The position numbers and the translations under genes are program-made. From Candidatus Aerophobota bacterium (GTDB lineage Bacteria; Aerophobota; Aerophobia; Aerophobales; AE-B3A): DNA of 36,856 nucleotides. The stretch's first letter is position 1. Each line of letters opens with the position of its first letter. The notes beneath the pieces were generated by a model. That model worked only from the letters and a program-made list of their open reading frames with translations. It ran no database searches and was not told where the DNA came from. The stretch lies in the NCBI GenBank assembly GCA_030616535.1, contig JAUWXE010000003.1, positions 1 to 36,856 on the forward strand. The letters are read 5' to 3'. Shown piece by piece: positions 25,052 through 35,495 of the stretch.

Positions 25052-27070
25052 CTAATGTGATTTCTTGGCTTGAGCAATTATTCTTTGAGCTATCTCATCA
25101 GGAACTCTCTCGTAATGAGAAAACTTCTTGGCAAAAGCTCCTCTCCCTTGAGTTATGCTGCGAAGCGAGGTTGAATAATTATGGAGCTCCGCCAGAGGGA
25201 CAGTTGCCCTTATCCTCTGTCTTCCTTGAGACGGCTCTACTTCTAGAATTTTTCCTCTCCGCGAGTTTAGGTCTCCGTTAGCATCCCCGAGGAACTCATC
25301 GGGGACCTCAACTTCCAGCTCTCCAATAGGCTCTAAAAGGATAGGCTTAGCCTGCTCCACTGCCTTTTTTAGCCCCATAGAGGCAGCAATATGAAAGGCT
25401 ATGTCAGAGGAATCCACGGGGTGATAGGTGCCGTCAAATAGGATGACCTCCAGGTCTACCAAGGGATAGGAGGCTAAAATTCCTTTTTTTAGGGCCTCTT
25501 TAGCTCCCTTCTCTACTGCAAGAATATAGCGAGAAGGAACCACTCCCCCTTTGATTTTGTCTATAAATCTAACCCCTTCCCCCCGAGGTAGAGGCCGAAC
25601 TCGTAGCCAAACATCCCCATATTGCCCGTGACCCCCCGTCTGGCGTTTATACTTTCCCTGTGCTTCTGCAGATACTGCAATGGTTTCTCGGTAAGGAACC
25701 CTTGGCTCCTCGGTCTGGACCTCAACATTAAATTCGGTCTTTAAGCGGTCAATCATAATCTCCAGGTGTACTTCTCCCGTTCCAGAGAGAATAGTTTGTC
25801 CCGATTCCTTGTCCGTCTCTATTTTAAGGAGGGGGTCTACTTTGACTAATTTGGCCAGGGCCATGCTCATCTTTTTCTCGTCCTTTTCTCCTTTTGGTTT
25901 AAGAGCTATGGAAGTGGTGGGTTCAGGAAACTGCAAAGGAGGAAAGGTGACCGGATTGTCTCTGGCACACAAAACATCCCCTGTATCAGTTTTTTTTAGC
26001 TTAGCTACCGCTCCTGTGTCACCAGCCACTACGTGGGGAGTTTCTTCTCTTGAGCTACCCTGCATTAGATAAATCTGGCCTATTTTTTCCTCTGTCCTTT
26101 TGGTAGAGTTATAAATAGTGGTACCCGAGGAAAAAACACCTGAAAGAACCTTAAAAAGGTTTATCTCCCCCAGATGTGCTTCAAGAAGAGTCTGAAAGAC
26201 AAAGGCAGAAGGAGGTTCCTTCTCCGCTGATTCTTTAAGTTTGGGAGAAGGTAAAAAATCTACTATGGTGTCTAAAAGAAGATCAATTCCTACATTTTTG
26301 GTGGCCGAACCAAAAAGAAGAGGAGTAAATGTATGGTTAGCAATGCCGTCTCTTAGACCCTTTTTAATTTCAGCTTCCGTTAATTCTTCTGTCTCCAGAT
26401 ATTTTTCAATGAGAGTATCATCTGTTTCGGCAACTGCTTCCAGCAATTTTTTTCTAAACTTTTCTACCTCTTTTTCTAAATCCTTAGGAATCTTTACCTC
26501 TTTAGCTTTTCCTTCCTCATACATCCTTCCCCTCATCAAGATCAGGTCAACAACTCCCAAGGAAACTTTATCGGAAGTTATGGGAATCTGTAAAGGAAGA
26601 CAAAGGCTAGAGAATTCTTTTTCTATTCTGGAGGTTAGTTCAGAAAAATCTACGGTTTCTTCGTCTATTTTGTTCAAGAATATCAAAGGGAAGACTTTTT
26701 CCTCCTCTGCATATTGCCAAGCCTTTCTGGTTTCACTACCTGTGAGGGTCGAGGGAGTGATAACCATCAGGGCTATCTCTGCCACTCTGAGCAGTGCCCG
26801 AATCTTGGGCACAAAGTCTGTAAAACCGGGTCCGTCCAAAAGATTAATCTTATGGTCCCGCCAGGGTAGATGAAAAAGGGAAGGATTTATACTGAATCCT
26901 CGTTTTTTCTCTATCTGATCATAGTCAGAGAGAGTATTTCCCTGTGCTATACTTCCCATTTTATTTATGAGCTTAGCTTGATAAAGAAAAGCTTCAACCA
27001 GGGATGTCTTTCCTGTTCCCTGACCCCCAATTATGGCTACATTTCTCAGTTTTTCAGCGAAAGTTGGCAT
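25052..27070 (-). CDS. Elongation factor G-like GTPase (FusA paralogue type)
   Basis: 'GGQGTGKTSLVEAFL', 'LDGPGFTDF', 'FLNKID', EF-G domains 'GTGEVHLEIMIDRLKTEFNVEVQTEEPRVPYRETI', 'GHGQYGDVWLRVRPL'. Confidence 0.9.
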   Translation of the reverse strand: MPTFAEKLRNVAIIGGQGTGKTSLVEAFLYQAKLINKMGSIAQGNTLSDYDQIEKKRGFSINPSLFHLPWRDHKINLLDGPGFTDFVPKIRALLRVAEIALMVITPSTLTGSETRKAWQYAEEEKVFPLIFLNKIDEETVDFSELTSRIEKEFSSLCLPLQIPITSDKVSLGVVDLILMRGRMYEEGKAKEVKIPKDLEKEVEKFRKKLLEAVAETDDTLIEKYLETEELTEAEIKKGLRDGIANHTFTPLLFGSATKNVGIDLLLDTIVDFLPSPKLKESAEKEPPSAFVFQTLLEAHLGEINLFKVLSGVFSSGTTIYNSTKRTEEKIGQIYLMQGSSREETPHVVAGDTGAVAKLKKTDTGDVLCARDNPVTFPPLQFPEPTTSIALKPKGEKDEKKMSMALAKLVKVDPLLKIETDKESGQTILSGTGEVHLEIMIDRLKTEFNVEVQTEEPRVPYRETIAVSAEAQGKYKRQTGGHGQYGDVWLRVRPLPRGEGVRFIDKIKGGVVPSRYILAVEKGAKEALKKGILASYPLVDLEVILFDGTYHPVDSSDIAFHIAASMGLKKAVEQAKPILLEPIGELEVEVPDEFLGDANGDLNSRRGKILEVEPSQGRQRIRATVPLAELHNYSTSLRSITQGRGAFAKKFSHYERVPDEIAQRIIAQAKKSH

Positions 27071-27091
27071 ACTGGGCCTCCAGTATTTGGG

Positions 27092-28219
27092 CTATTTGGT
27101 GGTTGCCTTATATTGAATTTCTTTTTTTTGTCCCCCAGGAACTTCAACCTCATACACAACAAGATTTTCTTCTTTTATATAATTTTCAGGTCTACTTTCT
27201 AAAATAGTCCATTCTCCATAAAAATGTTCCACGACTTGCACCGTCATAGATAGGTTGGCTGAGTTATAAAGAATTATCTTATAGCTAAATTCCTTCTCAG
27301 AGGTTGGTAGTTGCTGATAAGAAGTCTGAACTCTCTCCCCTTTCAAGTCCTTCGCTTCTCCTAAAAAAATTCTCACCTCTCTCTCGGGAGGAGTCTCGGG
27401 AAGAATATCCTGACCAATAAAGTTTATCTTGTCTCCCAGGCCCATCTTATAAACATAGACCGGACCCTGGGGAAGAGGCGTACCTAATCCGAGATCGGGT
27501 GAATTTTTTAATAAAAGTTCCTCTCTCACCTCCTCCCCATATTTTGCTCCATCAAAAAGATAGACCTTTTTTATGGGGATGCCTCTAGCGGTGAAAAGTA
27601 GGATTCTTTTCTTTTCACCTAATCTAAGAGTGATGGGATAGGTAACAGAATAAGAAAAATTTTGTGAGTCAGAAAGATAAGATTCTAATGGATTTCCTCT
27701 TGAGGCTGGTTTCTCGGCCTCCTGCTCGATCTGCCAAGGCAATTGCGTGGTTAAAGTTAGATAAACCTGAGAGAAGTTCACTCCACTTTTGTTTTCTACA
27801 GTTGCCCAGGCTGATAGATCCATAAATCTATCCTCTTTGTCTACCGCAACCTGATAACTCACTTTCCAATCCAGTCCAGTAGTTAGGTAAACAACTCTTA
27901 GAGTGGTTTCTTCTTCCTTTTCCGACCTTACTTTCCACGAAAGTAACGAATTAGAGCTATATTCTTGTTCTAGAAATTGACATCCCTCTGCCTGAGGGTA
28001 AACTGAATCCAGAATCATTCCTTTTTCCACCGGGCCAATAGTTATTTCATTAATCCCGACTTTTAACTTTATTATGCTTATCTTTTCAACTAAATTAAGA
28101 TTGTTAGGGAAAATGGTTATTCTGGTTATCGGCTCCTGGGCCCTTACCAGAAGCGGTAAGTAGAGACAAAGGACAGCAACCTCTGCTAACAGAAAAATAA
28201 TTCCTATTTTTTTACTCAC
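27092..28219 (-). CDS. DUF4139 domain-containing protein, probable exported
   Basis: N-terminal hydrophobic signal; 'VYLTTGLDWKVSYQVAVD...DLSAWATVENKSGVNFSQVYLTL'. Confidence 0.75.
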   Translation of the reverse strand: MSKKIGIIFLLAEVAVLCLYLPLLVRAQEPITRITIFPNNLNLVEKISIIKLKVGINEITIGPVEKGMILDSVYPQAEGCQFLEQEYSSNSLLSWKVRSEKEEETTLRVVYLTTGLDWKVSYQVAVDKEDRFMDLSAWATVENKSGVNFSQVYLTLTTQLPWQIEQEAEKPASRGNPLESYLSDSQNFSYSVTYPITLRLGEKKRILLFTARGIPIKKVYLFDGAKYGEEVREELLLKNSPDLGLGTPLPQGPVYVYKMGLGDKINFIGQDILPETPPEREVRIFLGEAKDLKGERVQTSYQQLPTSEKEFSYKIILYNSANLSMTVQVVEHFYGEWTILESRPENYIKEENLVVYEVEVPGGQKKEIQYKATTK

Positions 28220-28235
28220 TAGGATTCTCTTTTCT

Positions 28236-29222
28236 TTACCATTCTATGGCTAAGGAGGCCCAGGTGAGCCCGCCTCCGAATGAGGTGAGGACTACCTTGT
28301 CTCCTTTTTTTATCTTTTTCTGGCGCACTGCCTGATCCAAGGCTACAGCACAAGAAGCGGCCGACATATTCCCACATTGATCCAGATTTACATATACTCT
28401 ATCCATACTCAGGCCTATCCTTTTGGCTACTGCTTTAATGATACGAAGATTAGCCTGGTGTGGGATAAAAAAATCTACGTCTTCATAGGTAAGGTCTCCC
28501 TTCTGTAAAGAGACATCTACTGCTCGAACCATTATCTTCACGGCTCTTTTGAATAGCTCATTTCCCCGCATTTTCATATAATGTTGTCTATTCTTTACTG
28601 TCTCAAAGGTGGCCGGTAGCCTCGAACCACCTGCCGGGACCCCTACCAAATTCGCCCCTTCTCCATCTGCTCCCAAATAGCTAGAGATTATTCCACTACC
28701 GTCATCAGATGGTCTCAAGATAGCCGCTCCAGCTCCGTCGGCAAAGATAACACAGGTGTTTCGGTCTTCCCAGTCGATGATCTTGGAAAGAGTTTCTGCG
28801 GCTACAACCAGGATGGTATTATAAGTTCGGGTGGCAATAAACTGACTTCCTATGCTAAGCCCATAAAGAAAACCGGAACAGGCAGCCTCCAGATCAAAGG
28901 AAGCGACCTTGCCCATCCCTAATCTTTCCTGAAGAATGCAGGCAGTAGCAGGGAAGATCATATCTGGGGTAATGGTGGCTACTATGATCATATCCAGGTC
29001 CTGAGGTTCAATTTTAGCGGCCTCTATTGCCATCCTAGAAGCCTTGTAAGCTAAATCTGATGCTGCCTCATCTTTATCAGCGATTCGCCTTTCTTTAATT
29101 CCAGTTCTGGTAGATATCCATTCATCGGAGGTATTCACCATCTTCTCCAAATCGGCATTGGTCAAAACTTTATCGGGAATGTAGGATCCCGTTCCGACTA
29201 TCTTCGTTTTCCTCATTTTCAT
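28236..29222 (-). CDS. fabH: 3-oxoacyl-[ACP] synthase III
   Basis: 'KIVGTGSYIPDKVLTNADLEKMVNTSDEWISTRTGIKERRIA', Cys motif 'DLEAACSGFLYGL', 'FIPHQANLRII', 'GNMSAASCAVAL'. Confidence 0.95.
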   Translation of the reverse strand: MKMRKTKIVGTGSYIPDKVLTNADLEKMVNTSDEWISTRTGIKERRIADKDEAASDLAYKASRMAIEAAKIEPQDLDMIIVATITPDMIFPATACILQERLGMGKVASFDLEAACSGFLYGLSIGSQFIATRTYNTILVVAAETLSKIIDWEDRNTCVIFADGAGAAILRPSDDGSGIISSYLGADGEGANLVGVPAGGSRLPATFETVKNRQHYMKMRGNELFKRAVKIMVRAVDVSLQKGDLTYEDVDFFIPHQANLRIIKAVAKRIGLSMDRVYVNLDQCGNMSAASCAVALDQAVRQKKIKKGDKVVLTSFGGGLTWASLAIEW

Positions 29223-30225
29223 TCTCCATCTCTCTATTTCTCGCCAAAACTTTCTCTATATGGTAATTCATCTTTTCCTTGGCAAATTGGAAACTTTCAA
29301 GAACAGCGTTTTTGATGGCTTTGCTTGAAGAAGCACCATGGGCAATTACGCAGACTCCATTCACCCCTAAAAGAGGAACCCCACCATACTCGGCATAATC
29401 GAGGTTTTTGTTTACCTGTATCAGCCACCCACGAGAAAGAATCCCCCCTAAGCCAGCCAAGCTACTCCTTGCCAATTCATTTATTATGGAAAGCGCAGTT
29501 TTTGCAAATCCCTCGGCAAACTTTAAGATGATGTTTCCTATAAATCCATCACATACAACTACCTCCACCTTCCCGCTGGTAATATCCCTGCCTTCTATGT
29601 TCCCCACAAAATTCAAAGAAGATTCTTTCATAAGCTTAAAGGCTTGAAGAACCAGATCGTTTCCTTTGTTCTCCTCCTCCCCAATGCTGAGCAGTCCCAC
29701 TCGAGGAGTTCTTATACGGAGTATCTTATACGCATATATACTTCCCATCATAGCAAATTGAAGTAGGTGATAAGGCCGACAATCAACATTGGCCCCTACA
29801 TCCAAAAGAACCACTTTTTTTCCATTTAAAGTAGGGAAAACCGCAGCCAAACAAGGGCGCTTCACTCCCTTCAATTTCCCCAGCTTAAATAGACTCGCTG
29901 TCATCACTGCGCCGGTATTGCCTGCGCTGACCAATGCTTCTGCTTTTTTCTGGTTGAGTAAGTTCACAGCTACCGCTATGGAAGAATTCTTCTTCTCTTT
30001 TAAGGAGGCAGTGGCCGAATCAGTCATCTTAACTACCTGAGGGGCATGAACTATAGAAAAGGGGACCTCTTTAAAATGAGAGAGCCTGATCTCCTCCTCA
30101 ATCTTGTCCTTGTCTCCTACCAGAATTATTTCTATCTGAGGCGCCTCTTGTACTGCTCTAATAGCCCCCTCTACTACAATACCGATGCCTCTCTCGGCAC
30201 CCATAGCGTCAACGGCTATACGCAC
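29170..30225 (-). CDS. plsX: Phosphate acyltransferase PlsX
   Basis: 'MRIAVDAMGAERGIGIVVEGA', 'VSAGNTGAVMTASLFKLG', 'VEVVVCDGFIGNIILKFAEG'. Confidence 0.95.
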   Translation of the reverse strand: MRIAVDAMGAERGIGIVVEGAIRAVQEAPQIEIILVGDKDKIEEEIRLSHFKEVPFSIVHAPQVVKMTDSATASLKEKKNSSIAVAVNLLNQKKAEALVSAGNTGAVMTASLFKLGKLKGVKRPCLAAVFPTLNGKKVVLLDVGANVDCRPYHLLQFAMMGSIYAYKILRIRTPRVGLLSIGEEENKGNDLVLQAFKLMKESSLNFVGNIEGRDITSGKVEVVVCDGFIGNIILKFAEGFAKTALSIINELARSSLAGLGGILSRGWLIQVNKNLDYAEYGGVPLLGVNGVCVIAHGASSSKAIKNAVLESFQFAKEKMNYHIEKVLARNREMENENEENEDSRNGILHSR

Positions 30226-30227
30226 GA

Positions 30228-30434
30228 CTAGCCGGCCTCCTCTGCTTTTTTTTTCTTTTCTTTCACGATGAATGCCTGTCTACCTTTATAATAACCACAT
30301 TTTGGGCAAGCAAAGTGAGGCAGTGTGGGAGCCTTACACTGAGGACAAGCTGCAAGACGTGGGGATACGAGCTTGTCTTGCGAGACTCTACTTCTTTTTC
30401 GTGATTTTGAACGTTTTTTTTTAGGAACACCCAT
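30228..30434 (-). CDS. rpmF: 50S ribosomal protein L32
   Basis: 'MGVPKKKRSKSRKRSRVSQDKL', 'CPQCKAPTLPHFACPKCGYYKGRQ'; adjacent to plsX-fabH. Confidence 0.95.
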   Translation of the reverse strand: MGVPKKKRSKSRKRSRVSQDKLVSPRLAACPQCKAPTLPHFACPKCGYYKGRQAFIVKEKKKKAEEAG

Positions 30435-32526
30435 TTCTCAACCTCAATCGGGCATCAACAACCACTCCTCCTTTTTCCCAAACTACTAGAGGATTGGCCT
30501 CTATTTCTAAAATCCGAGGGAAATCACATACCAGTTGAGAAAGTCTTAACAGCGCTTCTTCGACTTCCATTGCATCGGAGGGGGGTTCTTCCCTTACCCC
30601 TTTTAGTAATTTGGAGATTACCTTGGTCTCCTCAATCATCTCCTTAGTCCAGGAAGGGGTAAGAGGAACGAGTTTGGTGGAAACATCTCTATAAATCTCT
30701 ACGTATTTTCCTCCCAGCCCAAATTTAATGAGATGCCCAAAAACATCATCCCAGGAAACTCCTATAAGAACTTCTTTTCCTTCTTTAACCATGGGCTGAA
30801 TAGAAATCCCTCTTATTCTGTTATCTTCCACTATTTTTTTGGCCATTTCCCTTAGCTTGCAAAATGATGTTTCCACATCGGTGGGTTTTAGGTTTAGCAG
30901 AACCCCTCCGGTATCAGATTTATGCGATATAACGGGGGATTCGATCTTCATAGCCAGGGATGAATTTAGTCTTTCTGCTACCTCAAGGGCCTCATCTAGC
31001 TCCTTTACCAGATAATTCTCCACGGTGGGAATGCCGTAAGCTTTCATTATCTGGAGCGCTCTTTCTCCTCCAATTTCGAGATATCCCTCTTTTATCGATT
31101 CATTCAGAATGTGGTCAACTCGGGATTTGCTCACCGGGAAGGTCTTTACTACCTCCACTGGTCTTTTTAACCACTCACCATATCTAAACATCGCTTCAAA
31201 GACTCTGATAGCGTCTTCTGGATCTCCATAATTGGGAATTCCATTATTTCGTAAAATCTCTACGGCGCGTTTTATCTTCTTCTGACCCATAAAGCAGGTA
31301 AGGATAGTTTTTTTAGTTTCTGGGCAAATTTTTATTATTATGCTGGCTGTTTCATCCTCATCAGAACCACTTTGAGGTGTCAATAAAACTATGACTCCAT
31401 CCACATTTGGGTCAGTGAGAATTGCCTCCAGAGCAATCTCATACCTATCAGATTTAGCATCTCCCAAAATATCCACGGGATTAGCCAAGGAACTATCCTG
31501 GGGTAGTTTTTCCTTAAGTCTTTCCTTGGTCTGGTCCTCCAGGTTAGCCAACTCCAGAGAAAACTGCTCACAAGCATCGGCAGCCATAATGCCTGCCCCA
31601 CCCCCATTGGTTAGTAGAAGAACTCTCCTTCCTTGAGGAATTGGCTGAGAGGAAAACCCCCGAGCAAGATCAATTGCTTCCCGCAGAGAATTAGCTCTAA
31701 TTATTCCCGAGGCTTCGAAAGCTACGTCATAAGCCTCATCCTGTCCGGCTAAGGATCCTGTGTGGGAGGAAGCTGCTCTTTTTCCACCCTCTGATCGACC
31801 GGCCTTTATCATTATCACAGGCTTTCGGGACGTAACCTCCTTGGCCACTGAGATAAAATCTCTTCCTCTTCCAATACCTTCCAGGTACCCCAAGATAACA
31901 TCTGTCTCAGCATCATCCTTAAGCATGGCTAAAAAATCTACCTCATCTAAATCGGCCTTGTTGCCAAGACTGATAAACTTGGAAAGACCTATTCCTTCCC
32001 CTTCAGCCTTATCGAGAATAGCACAGCCTAGGGCACCTGATTGAGAGAGGAAGGCAATATTTCCCGGTGGAGGATTGGCAGGAGCAAAGGAAGCATTAAG
32101 ATGATGATGAGCATCGATTATGCCTAAAACATTGGGCCCAAGGATACGAATTCCCAGGTTCCTCGAGAGCTTGAACAGTTGTGATTCAAGCTCAGCTCCT
32201 TGCTCGCCCACTTCCTTAAAGCCGGCACTGATGATAACTACCGAATCGATCCCCTTGGCTCCACAATCCTGAATCACCGAGGGGACCCATCGGCTCGGGA
32301 CAACTACGATAGCCAAATCGATAGAGTGGGGGACCTCAACTAGATTGGGGTAAGCTTTGATTCCCATTATCCGGGTAGTGGAATCAGCCTTAGCATTTAT
32401 AGGGAAAATTCTCCCCGGGAATCCACCTTTCAATAGATTTTCCAGGATCTGATTTCCCAATTTCATTTCCTTGATAGATGCGCCTACCACCGCTACCGAA
32501 TCGGGCTTAAAAAATTTTTCTAGCAA
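30421..32526 (-). CDS. Acyl/acetyl-CoA synthetase (ADP-forming), fused alpha and beta (ATP-grasp) parts
   Basis: 'VAVVGASIKEMKLGNQILENLLKGGFPGRIFPINAKA', 'GPNVLGIID', 'SHTGSLAGQDEAYDVAFEASGIIRA', ATP-grasp 'LAMKIESPVISHKSDTGGVLLNL'. Confidence 0.9.
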   Translation of the reverse strand: MLEKFFKPDSVAVVGASIKEMKLGNQILENLLKGGFPGRIFPINAKADSTTRIMGIKAYPNLVEVPHSIDLAIVVVPSRWVPSVIQDCGAKGIDSVVIISAGFKEVGEQGAELESQLFKLSRNLGIRILGPNVLGIIDAHHHLNASFAPANPPPGNIAFLSQSGALGCAILDKAEGEGIGLSKFISLGNKADLDEVDFLAMLKDDAETDVILGYLEGIGRGRDFISVAKEVTSRKPVIMIKAGRSEGGKRAASSHTGSLAGQDEAYDVAFEASGIIRANSLREAIDLARGFSSQPIPQGRRVLLLTNGGGAGIMAADACEQFSLELANLEDQTKERLKEKLPQDSSLANPVDILGDAKSDRYEIALEAILTDPNVDGVIVLLTPQSGSDEDETASIIIKICPETKKTILTCFMGQKKIKRAVEILRNNGIPNYGDPEDAIRVFEAMFRYGEWLKRPVEVVKTFPVSKSRVDHILNESIKEGYLEIGGERALQIMKAYGIPTVENYLVKELDEALEVAERLNSSLAMKIESPVISHKSDTGGVLLNLKPTDVETSFCKLREMAKKIVEDNRIRGISIQPMVKEGKEVLIGVSWDDVFGHLIKFGLGGKYVEIYRDVSTKLVPLTPSWTKEMIEETKVISKLLKGVREEPPSDAMEVEEALLRLSQLVCDFPRILEIEANPLVVWEKGGVVVDARLRLRNGCS

Positions 32527-32606
32527 TTTTTCCCTTTTTTAAAATCTACCATACCTTCTTTCTTTGGTCAAGAGAATCTCGTGATTCTATCCGAAGTGAG
32601 GTTCTT

Positions 32607-33107
32607 TTAAACTTTAAGTTTTTCCAAAAGCTTTTCTCTTACCAAATCGGGGATTAAATCCCGGGTACTACCACCTAATTTGACGATCTCCTTGATTATG
32701 CTGGAGGAAAGGTAGGAGTAATGCTGGTTGGTCATAAGGTAGACAGTTTCAATCTTAGAGTTTAGTTTTCTATTCATCAGGTCCATTTGGAACTCATGCT
32801 CAAAATCAGAAAGAGCCCGCAGGCCCCTGATGATGAAACGAGCTTCTTTTTTCTCAGCGTAATGAACAAGTAAGCCTTGAAAACTCTCAACCTCTATTTC
32901 AGGACAACCTTTAAGAACCTCCCGGATCAACTTAACCCTCTCTTTTGCCGTAAATAAAAATTCCTTTAAAGGATTATCGTTAACGGCTATAATTATCTTA
33001 TCAAATAAAGATTTACTCCTTTTCAGGATATCCAGGTGCCCATTGGTAATGGGATCAAAACTTCCCGGATAAACGGCAATCCTGCGTGTAGTAGAAGATT
33101 GGTCCAT
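32607..33107 (-). CDS. coaD: Phosphopantetheine adenylyltransferase
   Basis: 'AVYPGSFDPITNGHLDILKRSKSLFDKIIIAVNDNP', 'YLSSSIIKEIVKLGGS'. Confidence 0.96.
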   Translation of the reverse strand: MDQSSTTRRIAVYPGSFDPITNGHLDILKRSKSLFDKIIIAVNDNPLKEFLFTAKERVKLIREVLKGCPEIEVESFQGLLVHYAEKKEARFIIRGLRALSDFEHEFQMDLMNRKLNSKIETVYLMTNQHYSYLSSSIIKEIVKLGGSTRDLIPDLVREKLLEKLKV

Positions 33108-33110
33108 CTC

Positions 33111-33983
33111 TTACTCTTTTGAGGCAAAATAGTCTTCTAAAATCTGTCGGTGATCGAAGGCTAGATCTTGAGGAAGTTCTTCCCTTCCGAAAACTTTTAT
33201 TTTTTTGGCATCATCTCTAGCTTTCAGTTTTCCTTGCCCTCTGGCAGTAAAAACAGTGGTGATGGTGTGACAGCGTGGATCTCTTTTGGGATTGGAATAG
33301 ACACGAAACTGCCGCAGCTCCTTTATCTCTAGATTGGTCTCTTCCTTGGTTTCTCGCCGAGCAGCCTCTTCTAAAGATTCTCCATAATTTACAAATCCTC
33401 CCGGTAAAGCCCACCCGGAGGGTGGATTCTTTCTGTTTATCAAAACAATTCCTTTGTCCTTCTCCACTATGGTATCCACCGTAGGAACAGGGTTACGGAA
33501 GGTTCGAAAGGAATCACTTATAATTTCCCTATGAGAAGAAAATGCAAGGGGAGGAAGGTGATTCTTAGGAAAAGACTTAACCTCGTTTACTTCCTTTCCC
33601 GGAGAGTAAATCCGTGATTGAAAAGTTATCTTGTATCCAATGATAACTACTGGTCTATAGAGTTCTGATTTACTTCGGTATACCCCTATCAATCCGGCTA
33701 GTTCTCCTTTTATCCCTATCTCTTCCTCTATTTCCCTTAGGACAGCTTCTCCCGGTGATTCATCTTCTTCCATGAATCCTCCCGGTAAGGCCCATTTTCC
33801 TTTGCCAGGATCAATACCCCTCCGTATCAACAGTATCTGTTCATCATCTCTGGATAAGACTCCCACAACTACAGGAAGAGGATTTCGATAGTGAACGCTG
33901 CCACACTGCCGGCAAACCAGCCTACTGCGACTGTCGATTTCTTTAGCCTCAAGCACTCCTCCACACTCAATACAATATTGCAT
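33111..33983 (-). CDS. Tandem-NUDIX hydrolase with N-terminal zinc ribbon
   Basis: 'CIECGG...[12 protein letters not shown]'; Nudix boxes '[23 protein letters not shown]' and '[23 protein letters not shown]'. Confidence 0.88.
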   Translation of the reverse strand: MQYCIECGGVLEAKEIDSRSRLVCRQCGSVHYRNPLPVVVGVLSRDDEQILLIRRGIDPGKGKWALPGGFMEEDESPGEAVLREIEEEIGIKGELAGLIGVYRSKSELYRPVVIIGYKITFQSRIYSPGKEVNEVKSFPKNHLPPLAFSSHREIISDSFRTFRNPVPTVDTIVEKDKGIVLINRKNPPSGWALPGGFVNYGESLEEAARRETKEETNLEIKELRQFRVYSNPKRDPRCHTITTVFTARGQGKLKARDDAKKIKVFGREELPQDLAFDHRQILEDYFASKE

Positions 33984-34125
33984 AATTTAGCTCATGATCA
34001 GATTTTCTTTTAGCTGAAGGAAGGCCTCTTCATTATTTATGCAGCCTGGATCAGGCGCCTTGTAGTCGATCGAGATTCACCCGGCTTTTTAGAAAGAATT
34101 CTATTAAGTAGCTTAGATCCATAGT

Positions 34126-35472
34126 CTATCCCTTAGCTGGATCTTTTGCCCTTTTTGCTCTCTTAAATATGCGTCTGTAGGCTAAATTCACGGTAAGCAG
34201 AGGACCGAGAAATCTCCATTTTCTCCCGGAGATCTTACCGGACAGTCTCCTGAAAATACCAGGAAAGCTATAGATATGTTGGTAGGCCCAGGTGAATCCC
34301 TCCTTTAATTCCTGGGGAGTCATCAGCTTAGGTTTGAAGACCACATTGGCTATGTCATAGTTGGACCAGTCATGGTCGATGATCCTTCCCTCCTTGGACA
34401 GTTTGCTGAACAGCCGGGTACCTGGAAAAGGTGTAAGAATTCCAAATTGCACGACATCTAGCTTCACTTTTTTTATAAAATTGACTGTTTTTTTAAAGAT
34501 ACTTTTGTCATCATTATCAAACCCGAAGATAAAGGCCCCCTCCAGAAAGATGCCAACCTGATGAAATCTCTCAATGGCTTTCTTATAAAAACTTATCTTA
34601 TTTTGTGGTTTATCCGCTTCTCTCAAGGAGGAAGGAGAAATAGACTCGAAGCCAACAAAAAGGGCCTTACAGCCGGATTGTGCGGCAAGTCCTAAGAGTT
34701 CCAGGTCCTGAGCAACGTTGATGGAAGCCTGGCCCACCCAAGCTAACCTATACGGAATTAAGGCTCGAAATAGTTCCTTGGCATATTTCACATTTCCCAT
34801 GATATTATCATCTAAAAAGCCAATAAAACGACTATAAAGAGACCTACCTACTAAACTTTTAATCTCGGCAACTACGTCTTTTACGGGACGAAAACGGTAT
34901 TTTTTACCGAAGAACTTACTTACTGAACAAAAAGAGCAATCAAAGGGACAACCTCGACTTACCTGCAGTACCCGGGTGATGATGTATTTATTTTTCTTAA
35001 GGAGAGATCTTCGGGGAAGGCAAATTTGAGAAAGATCGACTCGCCGCCCATCTTGATAGAACGGCTTAAGCGTTTCTTTTCCTCCTCTTTTAAAATCCTC
35101 GATTAGCCTGGGCCAGGTGAGCTCCGCCTCCCCAATTACCACTGCATCAGTGTGCTGAATGGCCTCCTCAGGTAAAGCACTAGGATGCATCCCTCCTAAT
35201 ACCACCGGGACCCCCTTTTCTCTGAACCTATCTGCTATCTCATAGGCCCGGGGGGCAGTAGCAGTCATAGAAGTTATTCCTACCAGATCCGCTTCTTTGT
35301 TAAAATTAATCTCTTCCACATTTTCATCAATTAGCTCTATCTCTACTTCAGGAGGAGTTACCGCTGCTACCGCCAAAAGAGATAGTTGAGGAAACTTAAA
35401 GACCTTTCCTCTCTTCATTCTCTTTTCCTTGACCTGGATTTTCCAGGTAGGAGAGATTAAAATTATTTTCAT
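34126..35472 (-). CDS. B12-binding-domain radical SAM protein
   Basis: N-terminal cobalamin-binding-like region ('VVLGGMHPSALPEEAIQHTDAVVIGEAE'); 'VSRGCPFDCSFCSV' CxxxCxxC; 'FIGFLDDNIMGN'. Confidence 0.88.
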   Translation of the reverse strand: MKIILISPTWKIQVKEKRMKRGKVFKFPQLSLLAVAAVTPPEVEIELIDENVEEINFNKEADLVGITSMTATAPRAYEIADRFREKGVPVVLGGMHPSALPEEAIQHTDAVVIGEAELTWPRLIEDFKRGGKETLKPFYQDGRRVDLSQICLPRRSLLKKNKYIITRVLQVSRGCPFDCSFCSVSKFFGKKYRFRPVKDVVAEIKSLVGRSLYSRFIGFLDDNIMGNVKYAKELFRALIPYRLAWVGQASINVAQDLELLGLAAQSGCKALFVGFESISPSSLREADKPQNKISFYKKAIERFHQVGIFLEGAFIFGFDNDDKSIFKKTVNFIKKVKLDVVQFGILTPFPGTRLFSKLSKEGRIIDHDWSNYDIANVVFKPKLMTPQELKEGFTWAYQHIYSFPGIFRRLSGKISGRKWRFLGPLLTVNLAYRRIFKRAKRAKDPAKG

Positions 35473-35495
35473 CTTCCTTCCTTATATCTTCTAGT

